Shown piece by piece: positions 41,250-47,540 of a stretch of 47,540 nucleotides of DNA. The stretch is from assembly GCA_946409645.1 (NCBI GenBank), contig CAMJXE010000014.1:1-47540 (forward strand), given 5' to 3'. The notes below the pieces were generated by a model. It did no database searches. It was not told the origin of the DNA and saw only the letters and a program-made list of their open reading frames with translations. Made by a program: the position numbers and the translations under genes. The stretch's first letter is position 1. Every line of letters begins with the position of its first letter. This DNA comes from an uncultured Bacteroidales bacterium. Lineage in GTDB: Bacteria; Bacteroidota; Bacteroidia; Bacteroidales; WCHB1-69.

Positions 41250-42122
41250 ATGCCAGAACAATCGAAAATAAAGGGTTATATAGCCGGGATTATTGCAGCG
41301 ATAGCATACGGTACCAATCCGTTGGGGGCATTGTTCCTCTATCAGGAGGGGTTCAATCCGCCGAGCGTGATATTTTACCGTTTTACGTTCGCGGTTATCT
41401 TCTTGGCAATCATCTTGTTGGTGCAGAAGGTGCCGTTCAAAATCACGAAGTTCGAATTCAAGGTGTTGCTGTCGTTAGGCGTGCTCTTTGCGGCTTCCGC
41501 GCTGTCGTTATACACTTCGTTCAAGCATCTCGATTCCGGAGTCGCCTCCACCATCCTTTTCGCCTATCCCGTGATGGTGGCGGTCATCATGGCGTTTTTT
41601 TTCAAGGAAAGGGCATCGATGATGATGATAATCTCTATCGTGCTGAGTATCATAGGGATATTGTTGCTCTACCAAGGCGACGGTGATGCGATGATGTCGC
41701 TTTGGGGTGTCGTCTTGGTGCTGATTTCTTCGCTTACCTACGCTGTCTATATCGTGGTGGTGAACCGATCACGGATCTCGATGCCGCCGTTCAAGATGAC
41801 CTTCTACATCATGGCGTTCGCGGCGGTCGTCATCGGTATTTACTCGTTCTGCGTCCCCGACAGCCGCATCATGCCCATTCCGAGCTGGTCGGCTCTGGGT
41901 TGGATCTGCATGGTGGCCATCGTGCCGACCATCATCGCGATGACCATGCTCAACATCGGCATCCAGAACGCCGGCTCCACCCCCACGGCCATCATGGGCG
42001 CCCTCGAACCCGTCACGGCTGTCTGCATCTCCGTCCTCGTCTTCGACGGCCTCTTCACCGCCCGCCTCGTCCTGGGCATCGCGCTGATTTTGGCGGCGGT
42101 GCTGTTGATAATTAAGAATTAA
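41250..42122 (+). CDS. EamA/DMT-superfamily transporter
   Basis: 290 residues from MPEQSKIKGYIAGII at 41250; the ATG at 41229 is in frame but its seven extra codons are octamer repeat. Ten transmembrane helices in two five-helix EamA halves (AIAYGTNPLGALFLYQEG at the start, ALEPVTAVCISVLVFDGLFTARLVLGIALILAAVLLI at the end). Family members move amino acids, nucleotide sugars or metabolites across the inner membrane; the substrate is not assigned. It follows murL in the same direction, so a cell-wall-related substrate is possible but unproven. Ends in a TTAAGAA word repeat. Confidence 0.85.
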   Translation: MPEQSKIKGYIAGIIAAIAYGTNPLGALFLYQEGFNPPSVIFYRFTFAVIFLAIILLVQKVPFKITKFEFKVLLSLGVLFAASALSLYTSFKHLDSGVASTILFAYPVMVAVIMAFFFKERASMMMIISIVLSIIGILLLYQGDGDAMMSLWGVVLVLISSLTYAVYIVVVNRSRISMPPFKMTFYIMAFAAVVIGIYSFCVPDSRIMPIPSWSALGWICMVAIVPTIIAMTMLNIGIQNAGSTPTAIMGALEPVTAVCISVLVFDGLFTARLVLGIALILAAVLLIIKN

Positions 42123-42145
42123 GAATTAAGAATTAAGAATTATGA
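42113..42145 (+). repeat. TTAAGAA tandem word repeat
   Basis: Four copies of the 7-bp unit starting in the last codons of the transporter gene. The same word occurs at 36101-36114. Confidence 0.75.
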
Positions 42146-42188
42146 ATACCGAAAAGGGAATGTAAAAGCCCCAATTATTATAAACAAC

Positions 42189-42360
42189 TTCCTTGAGCAG
42201 CCCCGATAGGGGCAAAGAGCTTGGTAGCCCAGGGTAAGGCCTCAGGCCGCAGCCCTGGGATAGAATGGACGATGATACGATGAATGACGATGATGGGATG
42301 ATGCGATGATGCGATGATACGATGATGCGATGAATGGATGATAAATGATGCGATGAATGA
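42189..42360 (+). repeat. R2 repeat followed by an octamer array
   Basis: 42189-42261 is R2 with CCCCGATAGGGG, GCTTGGTAGC and the CCCAGGG...CCCTGGG closing arms. 42268-42360 is a run of CGATGATG-type octamers with interruptions. Together they fill the spacer before the LolA-like gene. Confidence 0.8.
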
Positions 42361-42406
42361 ATTAAACGAACAGCGATAAAACCAATCAAAGACCAAAATA
42401 ATGAAT

Positions 42407-43051
42407 ATGAAAAAAATAGCAGTTTTGATGATAATGGCAGTGATGGCGGTCGCGGCAAGCGCCCAGAATGTGGATGGCGGTGCCAATGACCTCATGAAGA
42501 AAGTCTCCTTACAGTATCAGAAATACAGCACGATGCAGTTCCACTACACATTGAAAACCACCAAAGACGACAAGACGTTGGGTGTGAGCCAGGGTGACTT
42601 CAGCCTCAAGGGCAACAAATACAAAACTTCCTTCGCCGGACAGCAGTTCTTCTGTGACGGCAGCTCGATTTGGAGTTACGACAAGGATGCCAATGAAGTC
42701 GCTGTATATGAGTATGATCCCGATGACGACCAGAACTTGATGAACCCTCAGCGCATCCTCAAAGACTGGAGTGCGCATTTCCGTGCCAAGTTCATCCGTG
42801 ACGAGTTCCAGAACAACGTGCAGTACAGCATCGTCGATCTCACTCCCAAGACCACACAGTCGTACTACCGCATCCGCGTTTACATCGTGAAGACCTCTCT
42901 CAAGATAGCCAAAATCGCTGTTTACGAAAAAGACAATACAGTATATACGTATAGTATCGAGCAGTTTAAAAATGATATCCCTCTGGATGACAAACTGTTC
43001 GTGTTCGACAAGAGCAAGTATCCGGATGTATTGGTCAACGACATGCGTTAA
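42407..43051 (+). CDS. LolA-like outer-membrane lipoprotein carrier protein
   Basis: 214 residues from the ATG at 42407 (another ATG two codons earlier). Signal peptide about 1-19 (MKKIAVLMIMAVMAVAASA), then QNVDGGANDLMKKVSLQYQKYSTMQFHYTL, the start of a LolA/LolB-type half-barrel, with the FSLKGNKYKTSFAGQQFFCDGSSIWSYDKDANEVAVYEYD core that matches LolA-like proteins of Bacteroidota. It probably shuttles lipoproteins through the periplasm, or binds lipid. No promoter box is clear; ended by a strong terminator. Confidence 0.82.
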   Translation: MKKIAVLMIMAVMAVAASAQNVDGGANDLMKKVSLQYQKYSTMQFHYTLKTTKDDKTLGVSQGDFSLKGNKYKTSFAGQQFFCDGSSIWSYDKDANEVAVYEYDPDDDQNLMNPQRILKDWSAHFRAKFIRDEFQNNVQYSIVDLTPKTTQSYYRIRVYIVKTSLKIAKIAVYEKDNTVYTYSIEQFKNDIPLDDKLFVFDKSKYPDVLVNDMR

Positions 43052-43061
43052 TTTTTTTAGG

Positions 43062-43089
43062 AAAGTCGGCTGCGTAAGCCGATTTTTCT
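43062..43089 (+). terminator. Terminator of the LolA-like gene
   Basis: TCGGCT (43066-43071) pairs with AGCCGA (43077-43082), extended by A-T pairs, then a T-run. It directly abuts the next promoter box. Confidence 0.85.
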
Positions 43090-43097
43090 TACTTTTG
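43090..43097 (+). promoter_or_regulatory. -7 promoter box for glmM
   Basis: TACTTTTG right after the terminator T-run and 33 bases before the ATG at 43131. Confidence 0.65.
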
Positions 43098-43130
43098 CAG
43101 CCAGTTTTATTAAGTTAAAAATAGGAGTTT

Positions 43131-44531
43131 ATGACACTGATTAAATCCATTTCCGGAATCCGTGGAACCATCGGAGGAACTGTCGGCGAGAACCTTACAC
43201 CCGTCGATGTCGTGAAATTTACAACTGCTTTTGCCACTTTCTTGCTTGAAAAGAGAGCCCCCGACGCAGTGGGGTGCATGCGTATGGTGGTCGGGCGCGA
43301 TGCCCGTATCTCCGGTGACATCGTGAACCGTCTGGTTTGCAGTACCTTGCAGAGCATGGGCATTGATGTTATTGACCTCGGCCTCTCCACGACCCCGACA
43401 ACGGAAATGGCGGTTATCCAGCAACATGCCGATGGCGGCATCATCATCACCGCCAGTCACAACCCGATGCAGTGGAACGCCCTGAAACTCCTCAACAGCA
43501 CCGGCGAGTTCGTCTCTGGCGAGGAAGCCAAACGCATTGTGGAGCTGACGGAATCCGACGAGTTGAACTATGTAACTATTGATAAGCTGGGAAGTTATAC
43601 TTATTATGAGAATGCCATTAAGGATCATGTGGATGCCATCTTGAATCTGCCTTTGGTGAACAAGAATGCCATCAAGAAGGCTAACTTCAAGGTGATTTTG
43701 GATACAGTGAACTCCACGGGAGCATTGGCTTTGCCTTACCTGCTCAAAGAGTTGGGTGTCAACAATGTGACTGTACTGAACGGTGAAATGAACGGTGTTT
43801 TCGCGCATAATCCGGAACCGATTCCCGAGAATTTGGCGGGTATTTGTAATGCGATGAACCGTTCTAACTACGATGTCGGCTTCGTGGTCGATCCCGATGT
43901 TGATAGACTGGCTATCGTTAAGGAAGACGGTACGTTGTTTGTCGAGGAGAACACTTTAGTAGCTGTGGCTGACTACGTGCTGCAGCACACGCCTGGAAAT
44001 ACGGTCTCTAATCTTTCCTCCTCTCGTGCGTTGAAGGATGTAACGAACAAATACGGAATGACTTACACCCCTTCCGCTGTGGGCGAGGTCAACGTGGTGG
44101 AGATGATGAAGAAGACCAACGCCGTGATTGGTGGCGAAGGCAACGGAGGCGTCATCTATCCCGAGCTGCACTACGGTCGCGACGCGCTCGTGGGTGTTGC
44201 GCTCTTCCTGACCTATATGGCTGAGTCTAACAAGAGTTGCAGCCAGATTCGCGCCCTCTATCCCGACTACTGCATCGTGAAGAAGAAAACCGAACTCGGC
44301 AGTTCCGTTGACCTGAAGGCGATCTTGGCCAAGATAGCCGAGAAGTACGCGAACTACCAGGTGAATACGGTCGATGGTGTGCGTGTCGATTTTGACGACA
44401 GCTGGGTGCATGTGCGCAGCTCCAACACCGAGCCCATCATGCGCATCTACGCCGAGGCCCTCACCCCGCAGGTCGCCGAGAACATCGCCAACAAGCTGAT
44501 GGCCGACATCAAGGAGATGCTTGCGAGTTAG
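43131..44531 (+). CDS. glmM: Phosphoglucosamine mutase
   Basis: 466 residues. Alpha-D-phosphohexomutase superfamily: SISGIRGTIGG at the N-terminus, catalytic phospho-Ser in IITASHNPMQWNALK near 108, the Mg-binding DPDVDRLA near 255, the sugar-binding GGEGNGGVIYPELHYGRD near 336 and the phosphate-binding RSSNTEPIMRIYAEA near 429. It turns glucosamine-6-phosphate into glucosamine-1-phosphate, on the way to UDP-GlcNAc for wall and lipid A. Phosphomannomutase/phosphoglucomutase activity cannot be ruled out from sequence. Single-gene unit. Confidence 0.9.
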   Translation: MTLIKSISGIRGTIGGTVGENLTPVDVVKFTTAFATFLLEKRAPDAVGCMRMVVGRDARISGDIVNRLVCSTLQSMGIDVIDLGLSTTPTTEMAVIQQHADGGIIITASHNPMQWNALKLLNSTGEFVSGEEAKRIVELTESDELNYVTIDKLGSYTYYENAIKDHVDAILNLPLVNKNAIKKANFKVILDTVNSTGALALPYLLKELGVNNVTVLNGEMNGVFAHNPEPIPENLAGICNAMNRSNYDVGFVVDPDVDRLAIVKEDGTLFVEENTLVAVADYVLQHTPGNTVSNLSSSRALKDVTNKYGMTYTPSAVGEVNVVEMMKKTNAVIGGEGNGGVIYPELHYGRDALVGVALFLTYMAESNKSCSQIRALYPDYCIVKKKTELGSSVDLKAILAKIAEKYANYQVNTVDGVRVDFDDSWVHVRSSNTEPIMRIYAEALTPQVAENIANKLMADIKEMLAS

Positions 44532-44543
44532 CATTAAAAAAAC

Positions 44544-44684
44544 TTCCTTGAGCAGCCTCGGAGAGGCAAGACGCGCGAAGCGCAAATAACCCCACACAAG
44601 CGCAGCGCAGTGTGGGGACGATGATGAGACGATGAGACGATGAGATGATGAGACGATGAGATGATGAGATCAAGAGATGATAAG
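44544..44684 (+). repeat. R1 repeat followed by an octamer array
   Basis: 44544-44617 is a full R1 repeat (CCTTGAGCAGCCTCGGAGAGGC, GCGCGAAGCGC, CCCCACACAAGCG...GTGTGGGG). 44618-44684 is a GATGAGAC/GATGATGAG array running up to the next start codon. Confidence 0.85.
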
Positions 44685-46058
44685 ATGACCAAGCGAACAC
44701 ATATCCGGACAATCACCATGCTGCTGGCCCTGGTCTTAGGGACGGCGAGGGTGGTGTGCGCCCAGGTGGATGAGCCATGCGGGTGTATGACCTCCGTGCG
44801 AGACCTGATCCATTATAATATCCAAGAAATAGACAAGGGTATTATATCCAATCATAAGGTTCTGTATCTGGAAGGATATCAATGTGGAACTCCCGTTTAT
44901 CTGGACAGTGCTGTTGTTAAAGGCGGCAAAGCTAAATTCAAAAGCAAGCATCCCGTCGAAAAGGGAGTTTATTATTTAACCTATGAAAAAGGTGGGACTC
45001 CAGTTCGGGATATTTTCTTAAATGTATCGAATCCATCCCTGACATCGTTAGCATCAGGTGTCGGGTTCGAGAAAATCGGGAATAATTATTGTGATCCTGG
45101 ATATTATGTGATGAAATATGCGAATATGTATGATGAAATTCTTCATCGTACGAGCGCGACAACCTCTGTGGACACTTTCAGGCGGATCATTGAGACATAT
45201 TCCGATTCACCCGGCTATTCTTTGGAACAAATCTATCTGTATGATAATGCACTGTCAGCGTATTTGTCTGTCTTGCAAGAGAATCCGCAGTTAACCATAC
45301 CTCAATCCATTTACGATTATGTAATCTCAAAATTGAACCTTTCAAATCCTTTGATTTGGAATTCTAAGTCCTCGATTCATCCGTTTATTTCTAAATATTT
45401 GACAGATAATCAGATATATAATACGGAATATTTGATTTCCACAATAGACAGTCTATTGGCGGGTTGCTGTAGGTCCGGTTTTTTGGCAACTTATCTTTTC
45501 AATGCCTATTGGGCAACAGGAGAACCTGCATACGATCCAATTCTGTTGCATCTTTATGACAAATACAATCTTCCCTGTTGCCTGGGCGACCGTGCGCGTG
45601 TAGCCAAACGGAAAATGGATGTTGTCCGCAAGCTCGCCCCCGGTGCGCAAATCCCCGAGCTCACCGCATACGACATCGATGGCAAACAGCACTCCACCAA
45701 CGAGATACATACGAAATACACGATTCTCTGGTTCTGGGATCCCGACTGCGACCACTGTCAGGAGATGACCCCGGTTCTGCACGACCTCTACCAGAAACAT
45801 GCCGATGAGCTTGATTTTGAGGTGTTTGCGGTGGAGGTCAACGACGACTACGACCGCTGGAAGGCCTTTTCCGAAAAGCACGGTCTGAGCGACTGGATCA
45901 ACCTCAGCACCTCCATGGGCGAAACCAGCGTCGATTACATAGAGTATTTCGACATTGTGACCACACCGGTCATTTTGTTGATTGATAATGAGAAAGATCA
46001 TACAATAATTGCACGGCAAATGACGTTAGATGAAATTGTGCGATCGATGATGCGATGA
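44685..46058 (+). CDS. Secreted thioredoxin-fold protein, TlpA-like, first of a tandem pair
   Basis: 457 residues from MTKRTHIRTITMLLALVLGTARVVCA at 44685; eight extra upstream codons (MMRSRDDK) are octamer-derived. After the signal comes a DUF4369-like N-terminal beta domain (about 45-115), a helical middle (about 130-310), and a C-terminal thioredoxin domain (about 320-457) with LAPGAQIPELTAYDIDG, WFWDPDCDHCQEM (redox pair CDHC) and TTPVILLIDN with the cis-Pro. It likely works in periplasmic disulfide exchange. The last three residues and stop (ATG ATG CGA TGA) come from octamer sequence. Downstream 45 bases away is a similar gene. Confidence 0.85.
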   Translation: MTKRTHIRTITMLLALVLGTARVVCAQVDEPCGCMTSVRDLIHYNIQEIDKGIISNHKVLYLEGYQCGTPVYLDSAVVKGGKAKFKSKHPVEKGVYYLTYEKGGTPVRDIFLNVSNPSLTSLASGVGFEKIGNNYCDPGYYVMKYANMYDEILHRTSATTSVDTFRRIIETYSDSPGYSLEQIYLYDNALSAYLSVLQENPQLTIPQSIYDYVISKLNLSNPLIWNSKSSIHPFISKYLTDNQIYNTEYLISTIDSLLAGCCRSGFLATYLFNAYWATGEPAYDPILLHLYDKYNLPCCLGDRARVAKRKMDVVRKLAPGAQIPELTAYDIDGKQHSTNEIHTKYTILWFWDPDCDHCQEMTPVLHDLYQKHADELDFEVFAVEVNDDYDRWKAFSEKHGLSDWINLSTSMGETSVDYIEYFDIVTTPVILLIDNEKDHTIIARQMTLDEIVRSMMR

Positions 46059-46102
46059 AAAACGGTGTATATACGATGATTAAACGATAAAACGAATATA
46101 TA

Positions 46103-47540
46103 ATGAGAAAGAACGTTATTTTTTTGATGATTTTCGGGATAGTGTTGTGCGGTTTTTTCACAAATGCGGCATTCTCCCAGAACAACCAACCGAAAAATTT
46201 GCAGAAATCCAAGAATAATCCCGCTAATTATCGCGATGCAGACGGGCACGAGATGGTTTTCAACATCAAGAATTCGCGTGATACGTTGGTGTATTTGGTC
46301 ATTCACTATAACGAGAAGCTCATTTTGAAGGATTCTGTGAAACCTGTTTCCAAAGGCAAGTTCGTATTCAAGGGCTCTGATCGTTACGATGACGGTTTGT
46401 ATTCATTGGTGTCCATGGATAAGAAGCTGTATCTCAACTTTATACTGGATAACAACCAGCATTTTGAGTATAACTTGGATACCACGATGAATGTCGATAA
46501 TTTTTCCGTGAAAAACTCCCCGGAGAATGCAGAGATGCTGCGTTTCCAGCAGAAAACCGCTTCGGCTTCGAAAGACGCCAACGATTGGTCGAAAAAACGT
46601 AAAGAATTTGAAGCCGCCGGCAATGCCGATAGTGCCAACTATTACAAAGACAAATTGACGAACATCAATGACGAGATGCAGTCATTTATCTCTGAGTTAA
46701 TCGCTAAAAATCCCGATTATCTCTTCTCCAAAATGCAGAAATCTTACCAAAACATAGATGTTCCCGAGATAAAAAAAGAGGACGGAACGCCTGATTATCA
46801 GAAACAAGCCGCTTATTACCGCCTGCATTATTGGGATAATTTCGACTTGAGTGACCACCGGTTTATCTACATCCCTTCATTTGACCCTAAGATGAAGGAT
46901 TATTTCCTTAAACTGCTCTATCATCAGGAAGCGGATACCATCAACAAGTATATCGATATTTTCTTGAAAAAGACTGAGAAAGATACGTTTATGTATCATT
47001 ATTGCACCGATTGGCTCTCCTATCAGTTCGAGACGAGCAAAATCATCGGACATGATGCCGTTTTCTACCATATTGCCAAGACTAATCAGCTTGCAGGGAA
47101 GTGCTATTGGTTGGATGAAGATGTGCTGTCTAAGTATGAGAAGCGCGCCAAACGTTTAGAACCCATTCTGATAGGCAAAATTGCGCCGGAACTGCTCATT
47201 CCTGACACGACAATGACGGATGACATCTCTAAGTGGCACTCGTCCTATAAGATGGAAAAACCTTACACCATCCTGTGGTTCTATGATCCCGACTGTCCGA
47301 CCTGTAAGAAGGAGTCAAAGAGGTTGCGTGCGGTTTACGACTCTTTGGAAACCCTCGGAAAGCGTAACTTTGATGTATATGCCGTCGGCAACGATTCCGA
47401 CATCGACCGTTGGAAGAAATATGTGAAGGAGAACAACTATCCGTGGCTGCAAGTGGGCGGAAACAAAGGTAATCTTGACTATCTTGAGTACTTCAATATC
47501 TATGAGATGGGCAATCCGGCGATGTTTATTCTGAACAAAC
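46103..47540 (+). CDS. Second TlpA-like thioredoxin-fold protein (3' end outside window)
   Basis: 479 full codons are visible with no stop, so the gene runs off the window. Signal peptide MRKNVIFLMIFGIVLCGFFTNAAFS. The layout equals that of the gene before it: a DUF4369-like beta domain (about 45-130: VFNIKNSRDTLVYLVIHY, GLYSLVSMDKKLYLNFILDN), a long helical middle (about 135-370), then a thioredoxin domain from about 375 with KIAPELLIPDT, WFYDPDCPTCKKES (redox pair CPTC near 400) and GNPAMFILN with the cis-Pro. The pair probably arose by duplication; different redox-pair spacing residues (CDHC, CPTC) suggest distinct potentials. Likely co-transcribed with the gene before it, 44 bases away. 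Confidence 0.87.
   Translation, partial: MRKNVIFLMIFGIVLCGFFTNAAFSQNNQPKNLQKSKNNPANYRDADGHEMVFNIKNSRDTLVYLVIHYNEKLILKDSVKPVSKGKFVFKGSDRYDDGLYSLVSMDKKLYLNFILDNNQHFEYNLDTTMNVDNFSVKNSPENAEMLRFQQKTASASKDANDWSKKRKEFEAAGNADSANYYKDKLTNINDEMQSFISELIAKNPDYLFSKMQKSYQNIDVPEIKKEDGTPDYQKQAAYYRLHYWDNFDLSDHRFIYIPSFDPKMKDYFLKLLYHQEADTINKYIDIFLKKTEKDTFMYHYCTDWLSYQFETSKIIGHDAVFYHIAKTNQLAGKCYWLDEDVLSKYEKRAKRLEPILIGKIAPELLIPDTTMTDDISKWHSSYKMEKPYTILWFYDPDCPTCKKESKRLRAVYDSLETLGKRNFDVYAVGNDSDIDRWKKYVKENNYPWLQVGGNKGNLDYLEYFNIYEMGNPAMFILNK

Noticed and set aside
44661-44684. Start of the first thioredoxin-fold gene at 44661
   Set aside because: The eight residues come from the octamer array; the ATG at 44685 gives a normal signal peptide.

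Overview
The window looks like a chromosomal piece of an uncultured member of the Bacteroidales (phylum Bacteroidota). Three things point there. About a dozen genes carry an exact Bacteroidota-type -7 promoter box (TAnnTTTG) just upstream. Start codons mostly lack a Shine-Dalgarno sequence. The first protein ends in a type IX secretion (T9SS) sorting domain. The base composition is mixed, with an AT-rich island at about 6.06-6.93 kb. No stretch longer than about 300 bases lacks a gene.

Layout. 1-4.6 kb: the 3' part of a very large secreted fibronectin-III/T9SS protein, then a secreted endonuclease/exonuclease/phosphatase-fold enzyme that ends in a perfect 24-bp hairpin terminator. 4.6-8.2 kb: a small integrative element sitting in the 3' end of tRNA-Ser(CGA). 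It is bounded by a 17-bp direct repeat and carries a tyrosine recombinase, a RelE-type toxin-antitoxin pair, a small HTH regulator with a coiled-coil tail, and a wrecked M23 peptidase gene. 8.2-16 kb: tRNA-Ser, a MITE-like hairpin, pepD, a lipoprotein, a CyuA-type cysteine desulfidase, rpsA, initiator tRNA-fMet and a cysteine-desulfurase-like aminotransferase. 16-23.6 kb: dnaB, a SpoU-type RNA methyltransferase, a 780-residue envelope protein of unknown function, and hpt-adk-dxr. 23.7-27.9 kb: a leftward ECF sigma cluster (sigma factor, two lipoproteins, a single-pass anti-sigma-like protein, an outer-membrane barrel). 28-38 kb: a YfcC-type carrier, a ROK sugar kinase, EF-G, a DUF3667 membrane protein overlapping tail-to-tail with a metallophosphoesterase, an FKBP isomerase and argS. 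38-47.5 kb: a four-helix-bundle/topoisomerase-zinc-finger protein, a lipoprotein, a MurL-type muropeptide epimerase, an EamA transporter, a LolA-like protein, glmM and two tandem thioredoxin-fold lipid/secreted proteins, the second cut off by the window end.

Functionally most genes are housekeeping: translation (rpsA, fusA, argS, two tRNAs), replication (dnaB), purine salvage (hpt, adk), isoprenoids (dxr) and cell-wall precursors (glmM, murL). Accessory functions are the tRNA-Ser element and the ECF sigma envelope cluster.

The most unusual layer is the spacer DNA. Several families of short repeats fill the gaps between co-directional genes: a three-hairpin repeat, a 'CCCCGATAGGGG/GCTTGGTAGC' repeat, an ANRCGATG octamer array, a GTAGAGACG palindrome, and TAACC/TTAAGAA word repeats. 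They have crept into coding sequence. They appear to supply the lengthened n-regions of two lipoprotein signal peptides and the stop codons and last residues of at least three genes.
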